A stretch of 8,748 nt of DNA from Erysipelotrichaceae bacterium (GCA_020026035.1 JAHHRC010000054.1:1-8748); one strand, 5' to 3'. Counted from the stretch's first letter, positions 1-5,908 are shown. Notes: generated from the sequence alone by a model not told the origin. Translations and numbers: made by a program.

Positions 1-149
1 GTAAGAATTATGAGCGTGTATTGAAATGTGATTTAGATCGTATTTCGGTGAAAGCCACAAGAGGCGAGGGCCTTGGGTTTGTTGGTGAAATGAAGGGTGT
101 ACAGGCAAGTGCTGTTGTATTACTCGAAGAAAAGCCTTCTAAGAGATAG
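1..149 (+). CDS. ispF: 2-C-methyl-D-erythritol 2,4-cyclodiphosphate synthase, C-terminal end (5' partial)
   Basis: Only the last 48 codons are inside the window, read in the frame that begins at base 3 and ends in TAG at 147-149. The peptide contains ISVKATRGEGLGFVGE followed by VQASAVVLLE. This is the conserved end of IspF, where family members have a VKATT-x-E-x-LGF-x-GRGEGI-x-A-AVALL pattern. IspF closes 4-diphosphocytidyl-methylerythritol 2-phosphate into the cyclic diphosphate in the non-mevalonate isoprenoid pathway, in the cytoplasm as a zinc-dependent trimer. The metal-binding residues lie upstream of the window and cannot be checked. The last few residues (EEKPSKR) run into the left arm of the terminator, so gene end and terminator overlap. 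A fusion with IspD upstream is possible, as in some bacteria, but cannot be seen here. Confidence 0.9.
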   Translation, partial: KNYERVLKCDLDRISVKATRGEGLGFVGEMKGVQASAVVLLEEKPSKR

Positions 150-169
150 TAATCTTGGAAGGCTTTTTT
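130..169 (+). terminator. Rho-independent terminator of ispF, possibly two-way
   Basis: A 15-pair stem joins 130-144 to 153-167 with one T-G wobble. The loop is 145-152 and the T run is 164-169. The left arm is coding sequence and the ispF stop codon sits in the loop. On the minus strand the same stem is followed by only four T before a C. It could therefore also end the converging transporter mRNA, less efficiently. Confidence 0.88.
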
Positions 170-1393
170 CTATTTTGCATCTCCGTGTTTGACTTGTGTC
201 ATTGTCACAAAGGAAAGAATGGAGAAGATTACTGCATATGGGAATAAGGTGTAGTAGGAAATATGTTCGAGAAGATAGCCACTGAAGATTGGTGTGAAGA
301 TTTGTGCGGCCATTGAGAAGGTGTAATAGATTCCCGTGTATTTTCCAATGTCACTCTGTCCGCCCATTTCTACAACCATTGGATAGGAATTCACATTGAT
401 GCTTGCCCAACCAAAGCCGATGAGGGCAAAGAGGATGTTCATAGTTGGTGTGTAGGTTTTGATGGTCATTGCCATGCCGTAACAGAAAGTCATTACAAGA
501 ACGCCCATAAGAACTGTTTTCTTACGTCCTAGTTTTTTGGATAGATAGCCGATTGGTAAGAAGCTTACAACTGCCGCAACGGTTGCGACCATAAGGCAGG
601 AAGCGTATTTGCCGTTTGTAAGGTGTAATACTTCTTCTCCATAGCGGCTCCAAGCAGTGATTACGGCGTTGTAGGCAGTAAACCAAAGGAAGACCGAGGC
701 GAGTAGGTAGCTCATGGAACGTTTGACATCTTTTGGGAGTTTGGTAGATGTTTTTGTCGTTTCTTCTTTGGCTGTATGATCTTCAATGCGTAGTTTGTTT
801 TCATCAATGGTGTAATACAAAATAAGAATAGAGATTGCCATGGTGATGCAGATGGCAATGGTGAGTGGCATGTAGTTGGTTGGTGTATTTGGAGTATCTT
901 TTAAAAGGAAGCGGATCATGACTAAGGCAAGCATACCACCGACTGCGCCTTGTAGGTTGATAATGGCGTTTGCGGATGAGCGTAGTGGGGCTGGTGTTAA
1001 GTCTGGCATAAGGGCGACGGCTGGTGATCGATAAATGCCCATTGCGACTAATAGAATCAATAGCGTGACGATGAAGGCGGTTTGGCTTTGTGGGTTGTTG
1101 AAGAGGCTAATTAGGATCAGTAATGAAAGAATGGAAAGGGTTGTGCCAATAAGGATATATGGCATGCGCTTTCCTATTTTTGTGTTTGTTTTGTCGGATA
1201 GGCGGCCAAAGTAAGGTAAGAGGAAAAGGGCTAATACATTGTCTAAGGCCATGACGACTCCGATCATGGTTTCTTTCATGGCGAATGTGTTTTTTAGGAT
1301 TTTGGGTATCTCGTTATTATAGAATTGCCAAAAGATGGAAATGGATAAGAAGGCAAAGCCGATACAAATGGTTTTCTTTTTGTCTAGTTTCAT
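170..1393 (-). CDS. SLC45-like MFS sugar transporter
   Basis: Predicted 407-residue inner-membrane carrier with about twelve hydrophobic segments in two halves, separated by a charged loop around residues 200-225. The signature loop between helices 2 and 3 is G63-R-L-S-D67 to G74-K-R-M-P78, and the second half repeats it as GYLSKKLGRKKT. The stretch RSPAVALMPDLTP followed by LRSSANAIINLQGAVGG is typical of the bacterial SLC45-like (sucrose/oligosaccharide:H+ symporter) branch. I chose the ATG at 1391-1393 because AAAAGGAG lies six bases upstream; a longer reading frame starts inside the promoter and operator and is unlikely. The gene follows a lipoprotein glycosidase gene on the same strand, so it probably imports the sugars that enzyme releases. 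Regulation: its promoter overlaps a cre-type site. Substrate is unknown; alpha-glucoside, fructoside or pentoside uptake are all possible. Confidence 0.85.
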   Translation of the reverse strand: MKLDKKKTICIGFAFLSISIFWQFYNNEIPKILKNTFAMKETMIGVVMALDNVLALFLLPYFGRLSDKTNTKIGKRMPYILIGTTLSILSLLILISLFNNPQSQTAFIVTLLILLVAMGIYRSPAVALMPDLTPAPLRSSANAIINLQGAVGGMLALVMIRFLLKDTPNTPTNYMPLTIAICITMAISILILYYTIDENKLRIEDHTAKEETTKTSTKLPKDVKRSMSYLLASVFLWFTAYNAVITAWSRYGEEVLHLTNGKYASCLMVATVAAVVSFLPIGYLSKKLGRKKTVLMGVLVMTFCYGMAMTIKTYTPTMNILFALIGFGWASINVNSYPMVVEMGGQSDIGKYTGIYYTFSMAAQIFTPIFSGYLLEHISYYTLFPYAVIFSILSFVTMTQVKHGDAK

Positions 1394-1418
1394 AAGAACT
1401 CCTTTTCTGTTTGAATCT

Positions 1419-1447
1419 ATTTTACCATTAAATGGAAACGCTTTCAT
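1419..1447 (-). promoter_or_regulatory. Promoter of the transporter gene
   Basis: On the minus strand, -35 ATGAAA (1442-1447, 4 of 6) and -10 TAAAAT (1419-1424, 5 of 6) are separated by 17 bases. The -10 is preceded by TGG, giving an extended -10. Transcription would start about 20 bases upstream of the start codon. The -35 and half of the spacer lie inside the cre-like palindrome. Confidence 0.65.
1432..1447 (-). promoter_or_regulatory. Catabolite-responsive element (cre-like operator)
   Basis: The minus strand reads ATGAAAGCGTTTCCAT, which fits the Bacillota cre consensus TGWAARCGYTWNCW around the central CG. Six of eight position pairs are palindromic. It covers the -35 and part of the spacer of the transporter promoter, a position where bound CcpA or a local LacI-family regulator would block RNA polymerase. 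Known of the family: CcpA binds such sites when preferred sugars are plentiful. Inferred: repression of this transporter by glucose. Confidence 0.72.
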
Positions 1448-1451
1448 TCTT

Positions 1452-1480
1452 TTTAAAGAAAAACAGTAGCGAACTACTGT
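1452..1480 (-). terminator. Terminator of the GH43-like lipoprotein gene
   Basis: On the minus strand ACAGTAG pairs with CTACTGT (1474-1480 with 1463-1469) around a TTCG tetraloop (1470-1473), followed by TTTTTCTTT. The stem starts on the last base of the stop codon. The stem is short (7 pairs), so some read-through into the transporter gene is possible. Confidence 0.75.
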
Positions 1481-2679
1481 TAATAGGTATAGTGGGCAAA
1501 GAGGCGCTCAAGTTCTTTCCAGGTTACAGGAATGGCGTTTGAGTGGGCAGGTCGAGTTAGGGGGATGAGGTATTCGATGTCTAAGAGATCAATGTGTTTG
1601 AATTGTTCAAAGTCATTGGTGTAAAGGCATTTGAACTGTGATCTTGTGTAGTCATCGTAGTAGAGGAAGTAGCCTTCTTTTTCGAGGTTTTTTAGGACCA
1701 TTGGGCCTTCGCTTTGGTGGCCGGTGATCATGTTTGAGAAGGTTTGGTAGTCGTGGAAAGAGTTGATGGAAGTTGCGACAAAGAGTTGGGAGTGGTCTTC
1801 CATTGGTTGGCGTTCGTCTTTTAATACCATGGTGTATTTGTTTTCTTGTTTGACGATGGTTCCGTCTATGACTGGAAAGTTTGTGTTGATGAGGGGTTGT
1901 GGGTATGAGAAGTTGTTGAAGTCGGTTGTGTAATTAAAGAACATGCCTTGATCATCGACCGAGGACCAATACATCACGTAGGAATTGGAAAGGCGGTCAT
2001 AGAAGGCTTCTGGTGCCCAGGCTTGGCTTTCTTTGAGGGGGAGGGTTTGGCTTGTTTTGTTTACTTGTAATAGACGTTGGTTTTCAAAGTGAATGATATC
2101 CTTTGTGTCGTATGCATAGATGGCATTGGTGTTATAGCCTTGGGTGGCTAAGAGTGTGAAGGTGCCGTCGGTTTTGCGGACTAAGGCAGGGTCACGGAGG
2201 CGTTGGGTGCCGATGGTTGGTTTAAGGATGACTCTGTCTTCGTTGAGTTTGAACCAATATTTGCCGTTATAGGTGTAGCAGAGTTTGAGTGCTTCTTCCT
2301 CTTCGGTGAAGTAGGTGATGACATAGGCAACGTATGGGTCTAAGAGGGTGATGTTTGTTAGGGTGATTGATTGGTTGTCGAGGGTTGCCTCAAGGGTAAT
2401 TGGTTCGTATTCTTGGGCGTTTTCTTTTTTGAAGATTTTGTTGTCTTCAATGTAGGCGTTTCCTTCTTTGACGGTGTAGGTGATGGTTTCATAGGGGAGT
2501 TGTTGGCCGTCTTGTAAGAAGGGGTCAATGGCGTGTTGGAGGTTGTTTAGGGTTTCGTTGTTGGTTTCTTGGTAGTTGGTTTCAACTTGATAGGTTGTAT
2601 TCGGTTGTAGTGGTTTTGTGCAGGCGGTAAGGCTGATGGCACAAATCCCTAGCAACAATGTATAAATGTGTTTTTTCAT
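1480..2679 (-). CDS. Surface lipoprotein with GH43-type five-bladed beta-propeller (probable arabinosidase/xylosidase-like)
   Basis: This 399-residue protein starts with a lipoprotein signal: MKK, a hydrophobic core, then lipobox L17-T-A-C20, so it should be anchored on the outer face of the membrane. Residues 21-110 are a poorly conserved polar stalk or accessory region. From about 115 it matches the GH43 style: AYVITYFT, YNGKYWFKLNED, then RDPAL, WAPEAFYD (221-228), VIDGTIV and SEGPMVLK. Likely catalytic residues are D163 (base, in RDP), D272 (pKa modulator, in IDG) and E324 (acid, in EGP), all present. It probably trims arabinose- or xylose-containing oligosaccharides at the cell surface for import by the neighbouring MFS carrier. 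The exact linkage cannot be read from the sequence, and GH32/GH68 relatives share the fold. The ATG at 2677-2679 has no ribosome site and an in-frame TAA lies just upstream, so it is the only reasonable start. Confidence 0.8.
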   Translation of the reverse strand: MKKHIYTLLLGICAISLTACTKPLQPNTTYQVETNYQETNNETLNNLQHAIDPFLQDGQQLPYETITYTVKEGNAYIEDNKIFKKENAQEYEPITLEATLDNQSITLTNITLLDPYVAYVITYFTEEEEALKLCYTYNGKYWFKLNEDRVILKPTIGTQRLRDPALVRKTDGTFTLLATQGYNTNAIYAYDTKDIIHFENQRLLQVNKTSQTLPLKESQAWAPEAFYDRLSNSYVMYWSSVDDQGMFFNYTTDFNNFSYPQPLINTNFPVIDGTIVKQENKYTMVLKDERQPMEDHSQLFVATSINSFHDYQTFSNMITGHQSEGPMVLKNLEKEGYFLYYDDYTRSQFKCLYTNDFEQFKHIDLLDIEYLIPLTRPAHSNAIPVTWKELERLFAHYTY

Positions 2680-2685
2680 AGGGGT

Positions 2686-2715
2686 ATTTTAGCATTTTGT
2701 GGGCTTTGTCTTCAA
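2686..2715 (-). promoter_or_regulatory. Promoter of the lipoprotein gene, predicted leaderless
   Basis: On the minus strand, -35 TTGAAG (2710-2715, 4 of 6) and -10 TAAAAT (2686-2691, 5 of 6) have an 18-base spacer, and TGC precedes the -10 (extended -10). The A of the start codon is the seventh base after the -10, so the mRNA would begin at or next to the ATG. The bases between (ACCCCT) contain no Shine-Dalgarno sequence. Confidence 0.6.
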
Positions 2716-2731
2716 TTGCATATGGAAAGAT

Positions 2732-2749
2732 GCACAAATGTGCTACTAT
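2732..2749 (+). promoter_or_regulatory. Extended -10 promoter of the dNTPase gene with overlapping inverted repeat
   Basis: TGC-TACTAT (hexamer 2744-2749) is a good extended -10; no convincing -35 is seen. Directly upstream, GCACAAATGTGC (2732-2743) is an inverted repeat of two 5-base arms with a 2-base centre, overlapping the TGC. Its place in the promoter spacer suggests a repressor site, but I recognise no regulator. The start codon is about 20 bases further on. Confidence 0.45.
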
Positions 2750-2768
2750 GGGGAAAAGGAGTTTGTAT

Positions 2769-3989
2769 ATGTTTAAAACGACGGATGAAATCAAGGTTTT
2801 AAGAGATCCAGTCCATGGGTACATCCATGTTTCGTATGAAGTTGTTTGGCAATGTATTAATTCGGATTGGTTCCAAAGGTTGCGTAGGATTAAGCAATTA
2901 GGTGGTGCGAGTATGGTCTACCATGGGGCGGAGCATACGCGGTTTAGTCATTCTTTAGGGGTGTATGAGATTGTTCGAAGAATGGTGAATGAAGTAAGTG
3001 ATTTGCAGGCGTGTTTGAGTGAGGAAGAAAAGCTTGTTGGCATGCTTGCAGGGTTATTGCATGATATTGGTCATGGACCATATTCACATGCGTTTGAACG
3101 GGTGATGCATGGAAATCACGAGCAGTATTCTTGTTTGATTATTGAAGGTGGTACGAGTATTACGCGGATTCTTGAAGAATGTATGGAGGGGTTGAGTACG
3201 AAGGTGGCTGATGTGATTCGCCATACGTCAGATACGCCTTTGTTAGAACAGCTCATTAGTGGACAATTGGATGCGGATCGGATGGATTACTTGTTACGAG
3301 ATGCGTATTATACGGGTACGACGTATGGGGAGTTTGATTTGGAACGAATTCTTCGGGTGTTACGGGTAGAAAACCAACGTTTGGTGGTGAAAGAGTCAGG
3401 GATTTATGCGATTGAGAATTATATTATGGCTCGTTATCACATGTATTGGCAGATTTATTACCATCCAGTTGCTAGGTCCTTTGAATGGATGTTGGATTTG
3501 TTGTTTAAGCGTTTGAAAGAATTGAAGACAAATGGTTTGGAAATGGATTGTGTGTCGTTTTTTGAAGATGTATTAGAAGAGAAGATGATGGACTTAGATG
3601 CTTACTATGCACTTGATGAAGCAAGGTGTATGGTTGGGTTTATGCGTTGTAAACAAAGTGGCGATGCGATTCTTAGCGATTTAGCGGATCGTTTGCTGAG
3701 TCGTAGGTTGTTTGATTATCAGGAAGCGAATGTTGCAAATGTTGAAAAAGTATTAACGGCATTAGAAGCATGTGGGTATAATAGGGAGTATTATCATGTT
3801 GTGGACCAAGTGGAACAGTTGCCGTATTCGCCATATACGGATAAGAGTACGTTGATTTATGTTCGGATGCATGGTGGGGATATTTTGGAGTTGTCTAAGG
3901 TGTCTTCGATTGTAGCGGCGGTTTCTAAAGGTCGTAAACACAGCGATGTACGGGTATTCTATCCGAAGGAAATTGGAGAGTTTGTATGA
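2769..3989 (+). CDS. HD-domain deoxynucleoside triphosphate triphosphohydrolase-like protein (YwfO/EF1143 type)
   Basis: This 406-residue cytoplasmic protein belongs to the COG1078 HD phosphohydrolases, relatives of SAMHD1 and of Enterococcus EF1143. Known members split dNTPs into deoxynucleoside and triphosphate, limiting the dNTP pool. It opens with the family hallmark LRDPVHGYI (11-19). The metal site is complete: H61 in RFSHSLGV, H98-D99 in LLHDIGHGPYSH, and D168 in LDADRMDYLLRD. The C-terminal half (about 190-406) is the helical region that forms oligomer and allosteric contacts in relatives. I chose the ATG at 2769 because GGAG lies seven bases upstream and LRDPVHG falls at the expected distance; in-frame ATGs upstream lie in the promoter. 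Its stop overlaps the next start as ATGA, so the two are translationally coupled. The exact substrate is inferred from family only. Confidence 0.88.
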   Translation: MFKTTDEIKVLRDPVHGYIHVSYEVVWQCINSDWFQRLRRIKQLGGASMVYHGAEHTRFSHSLGVYEIVRRMVNEVSDLQACLSEEEKLVGMLAGLLHDIGHGPYSHAFERVMHGNHEQYSCLIIEGGTSITRILEECMEGLSTKVADVIRHTSDTPLLEQLISGQLDADRMDYLLRDAYYTGTTYGEFDLERILRVLRVENQRLVVKESGIYAIENYIMARYHMYWQIYYHPVARSFEWMLDLLFKRLKELKTNGLEMDCVSFFEDVLEEKMMDLDAYYALDEARCMVGFMRCKQSGDAILSDLADRLLSRRLFDYQEANVANVEKVLTALEACGYNREYYHVVDQVEQLPYSPYTDKSTLIYVRMHGGDILELSKVSSIVAAVSKGRKHSDVRVFYPKEIGEFV

Positions 3990-4369
3990 TTGTAAATGTG
4001 GAAGTAAAACGATTTGACTTGTTAGAACATAAGAATGAAGTATTAGCGAAAGGAAAGGGGATTCTCAAGGGGGATTTCCTTTCCTATTTTGAAGAAAGCG
4101 AAGAGCGGCGTTTTAAGCATGAAGTGATGTTTCAAAAGGATCATTGTGTGTTGAAACGGTTTGGCGATGTGGTATCGATTTTAGAACTTCATAAGAATGG
4201 CGAAAGTGTTGCGAAAGTGGATTCGGAATATGGCTTGATGCAACTAAAGGCGAAGGTTGTGTCACTTGCGAAGTGTGAGGATCGATGGCTTGTTCATTAT
4301 CGGATTTATGATGGGGAACGAATTGTGGTTGAGCAGCGTTTGGAGTGGTTGATTTCGTATGTCTCATAA
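3986..4369 (+). CDS. DUF1934 / YwiB-like beta-barrel protein
   Basis: A 127-residue protein of the DUF1934 family (B. subtilis YwiB). It is mostly alternating beta-strand sequence, with no signal peptide or membrane segment and no obvious catalytic motif. Family structures show a lipocalin-like (calycin) barrel; the biological role is not established. Features seen here include an N-terminal strand IVNVEVKRFD, a KGDFLSYFEE segment, a glycine-containing turn YGLMQLKAK, and the end RLEWLISYVS. The start is set by a GGAG seven bases upstream and by the 4-base ATGA overlap with the dNTPase gene, which points to co-translation. In B. subtilis and many relatives ywiB stands before argS and near rpoE. 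Here argS is missing and rpoE follows directly. No terminator is visible after its stop, so transcripts may run on into rpoE. Confidence 0.75.
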   Translation: MIVNVEVKRFDLLEHKNEVLAKGKGILKGDFLSYFEESEERRFKHEVMFQKDHCVLKRFGDVVSILELHKNGESVAKVDSEYGLMQLKAKVVSLAKCEDRWLVHYRIYDGERIVVEQRLEWLISYVS

Positions 4370-4395
4370 GTTTGTGATTTTTGCGTGGAAATTGA

Positions 4396-4424
4396 TTGAC
4401 AGAAAAAAACTTTGTGTTTAAATA
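4396..4424 (+). promoter_or_regulatory. Promoter of rpoE
   Basis: A perfect -35 TTGACA (4396-4401) is followed at 16-17 bases by an AT-rich -10 region in TTAAATA (4418-4424), best read as TTAAAT (4 of 6). Transcription should start near 4430, giving a leader of about 65 bases. Confidence 0.65.
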
Positions 4425-4431
4425 TATGCGG

Positions 4432-4456
4432 ACAAAGAAAGCACATACATCTTTGT
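4432..4456 (+). other. Hairpin at the 5' end of the rpoE leader
   Basis: ACAAAGA (4432-4438) can pair with TCTTTGT (4450-4456) across an 11-base loop. It lies right after the predicted transcription start and well upstream of the ribosome site (AAGG, 4485-4488). There is no T run, so it is not a terminator. It could stabilise the mRNA or be a binding site. Confidence 0.45.
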
Positions 4457-4494
4457 ATTAGAAATAAGAAGAAAGGTTAAGAATAAGGTTCTTT

Positions 4495-4836
4495 ATGGCA
4501 AAAAAGACAATGGTTGAAACAGCATATGAAGTTCTTGGAAAACATGCTGGTGAAATGCAATTTGGACCACTTTTCCTTGAAGTGGCAGAAGAAATGAATA
4601 TTCCTGAGGAGATGCGTCCAGCGAAGAAGCGTCAGTTGTATGCAAGTTTATTAGAAGATACTCGTTTTGCGGCTCTTAAGGGGAATCACTGGGATTTGAG
4701 AAATCGTCGTAAGTATGAAGAATTACACGAAATCGATGATGTGACAGACGATAGTGACGATGATAATGATGACGATATTGAAGAGGAAGAAGATGGTGGT
4801 GTTCTAGATTTACCATCTAGTAGCGAACAATATTAA
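4495..4836 (+). CDS. rpoE: DNA-directed RNA polymerase subunit delta
   Basis: A 113-residue delta subunit, a Bacillota-specific partner of RNA polymerase that raises promoter selectivity and core recycling and helps adjust transcription to changing conditions. Residues 1-75 form the folded HARE-HTH domain: TMVETAYEVLGKHAGEMQF at the start, KKRQLYASLLEDTRF in the middle, and GNHWDLRNRRKYEE as the final wing. Residues 81-100 are the disordered acidic tail, with 15 Asp or Glu in 20 positions, ending in a less charged DLPSSSEQY. The tail is much shorter than in B. subtilis (173 residues in total), though still strongly charged. The start ATG has AAGG six bases upstream. The gene is a single unit with its own promoter and terminator, although read-through from the YwiB-like gene is possible. 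pyrG, its usual neighbour, is absent. Confidence 0.93.
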   Translation: MAKKTMVETAYEVLGKHAGEMQFGPLFLEVAEEMNIPEEMRPAKKRQLYASLLEDTRFAALKGNHWDLRNRRKYEELHEIDDVTDDSDDDNDDDIEEEEDGGVLDLPSSSEQY

Positions 4837-4838
4837 GC

Positions 4839-4861
4839 AAAAGACTCGAAAGGGTCTTTTT
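4839..4861 (+). terminator. Rho-independent terminator of rpoE
   Basis: A 9-pair stem (4839-4847 with 4852-4860, one wobble) closes a GAAA tetraloop (4848-4851). It is followed by T, A, C, TTT. The GNRA loop closed by C-G makes it compact and stable. Confidence 0.85.
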
Positions 4862-4874
4862 ACTTTGGGTAGAA

Positions 4875-4890
4875 ATGTAACCGCTTTACT
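4875..4890 (+). promoter_or_regulatory. cre-like palindrome upstream of the fba promoter
   Basis: ATGTAACCGCTTTACT has GTAA/TTAC half sites around a central CG and shares 12 of 16 bases with the cre-like site at 1432-1447 read on the plus strand. Against the cre consensus the last two positions fail. It lies 33 bases upstream of the -35, so a bound protein could activate rather than block. Confidence 0.4.
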
Positions 4891-4923
4891 AAAAAATAGC
4901 GTAAGAATAAGCGATGTAAGCCT

Positions 4924-4952
4924 TTGAATTTTGTTTGGAAATGGTCTAAAAT
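4924..4952 (+). promoter_or_regulatory. Promoter of fba
   Basis: -35 TTGAAT (4924-4929, 4 of 6) and -10 TAAAAT (4947-4952, 5 of 6) are spaced by 17 bases. The expected start near 4959 gives a short leader holding a full AGGAGG (4972-4977). Confidence 0.7.
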
Positions 4953-4986
4953 GGATGCGTAGTAATCAATTAGGAGGAATTTAACT

Positions 4987-5853
4987 ATGGTAATGGTATC
5001 TGCAACAGAAATGATCAACAAAGCACATGAAGGTCATTATGCAATCGGTGCATTCAACATCAACAATCTTGAATGGACAAAGGCGATCCTAGCAGCTGCT
5101 CAAGAAGCTAACTCACCAGTTATGCTTGGAGTATCTGAAGGTGCAGCAAAGTATATGTGTGGTTTCCAACAAGTTGTTGACATGGTAAAAAATGTTCATG
5201 ACAGCATGGGAATTACAGTTCCAGTGGCTCTTCACTTAGACCACGGTAGCTATGAAGGTGCGAAGGCTTGTATCGAAGCAGGATTCACATCTGTAATGTT
5301 CGACGGTTCTCACTATGACTTCGAAGAAAACTTCGAAAAGTCTAAGGAAATCGTTGCACTAGCTCACAGCAAGGGTGTTTCCGTTGAATGTGAAGTTGGT
5401 GGAATCGGTGGTAGCGAAGATGGTATCACTTCAAATGGTGAACTAGCTGATCCACAAGAATGCAAGAAGATTGCTGATCTTGGAATTGACTTCCTAGCAG
5501 CTGGTATCGGTAACATCCACGGTGTTTACCCAGCAGACTGGAAGGGTCTAAGCTTTGACCGTCTAGGAGAAATCAACGATGCAGTAAATGGTAAGCCATT
5601 AGTACTTCACGGTGGTTCTGGTATTCCATTCGAACAAACAAGCAAGGCTATTGACCTTGGTGTTTCTAAGATCAACGTTAATACAGAACTTCAATTAGTA
5701 TTTGCTGAAGCTACTCGTAAGTACATTGAAGAAGGCAAGGATCAAGTGAAGAAGGGTTATGACCCACGTAAACTTCTAAAACCAGGTGCTGATGCAATTA
5801 CAGCTAAGGTTGTAGAAATGATGAAGGCTTTCGGTTCTTACGGAAAGGCTTAA
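4987..5853 (+). CDS. fba: Class II fructose-1,6-bisphosphate aldolase
   Basis: This 288-residue cytoplasmic enzyme reversibly splits fructose 1,6-bisphosphate into dihydroxyacetone phosphate and glyceraldehyde 3-phosphate in glycolysis. The TIM-barrel class II signatures are all present: ALHLDHG with catalytic D85 and zinc ligand H86, FDGSHYDFEEN (105-114), VECEVGGIGGSEDG (133-146), GNIHGVY with zinc ligand H178, VLHGGSGIP with H208, and KINVNTELQ (228-236). The start ATG has AGGAGG nine bases upstream; a second ATG two codons later is too far. Codon choice differs from the neighbours, with many AAC, ATC, TTC and CTA codons, consistent with very high expression rather than transfer. It is monocistronic, with its own promoter and a strong terminator. 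A tagatose-bisphosphate aldolase is the main alternative in this family, but the rpoE-fba-murA context supports Fba. Confidence 0.95.
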   Translation: MVMVSATEMINKAHEGHYAIGAFNINNLEWTKAILAAAQEANSPVMLGVSEGAAKYMCGFQQVVDMVKNVHDSMGITVPVALHLDHGSYEGAKACIEAGFTSVMFDGSHYDFEENFEKSKEIVALAHSKGVSVECEVGGIGGSEDGITSNGELADPQECKKIADLGIDFLAAGIGNIHGVYPADWKGLSFDRLGEINDAVNGKPLVLHGGSGIPFEQTSKAIDLGVSKINVNTELQLVFAEATRKYIEEGKDQVKKGYDPRKLLKPGADAITAKVVEMMKAFGSYGKA

Positions 5854-5871
5854 TCGTTCTAGAATCGCTTT

Positions 5872-5908
5872 GAAAGAGTTACTCTAACGAGTGGCTCTTT
5901 TCTTTTTG
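5872..5908 (+). terminator. Rho-independent terminator of fba
   Basis: A 13-pair stem (5872-5884 with 5889-5901, including three G-T wobbles) around the loop TAAC, followed by the T-rich run TTTTCTTTTT. Strong enough to isolate fba from the next unit. Confidence 0.88.

Noticed and set aside
1394..1447. An 18-residue N-terminal extension of the MFS transporter from an ATG at 1447
   Set aside because: It would begin inside the -35 and cre-like site, and the ATG at 1393 has a proper AAAAGGAG.
2697..2768. A 24-residue extension of the HD protein from an ATG at 2697
   Set aside because: It covers the promoter and inverted repeat, and the ATG at 2769 has a ribosome site and the family-typical N-terminus.
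2582..2824. An 80-codon minus-strand frame overlapping the lipoprotein start and the divergent promoters
   Set aside because: It overlaps the signal peptide region in another frame and covers both promoters.
4113..4367. An 84-codon minus-strand frame within the YwiB-like gene
   Set aside because: Antisense shadow with no start signals, while the plus frame is a recognisable family member.
4862..4986. A riboswitch or T-box before fba
   Set aside because: The predicted fba leader is only about 28 bases, and the repeats in this gap lie upstream of the promoter.
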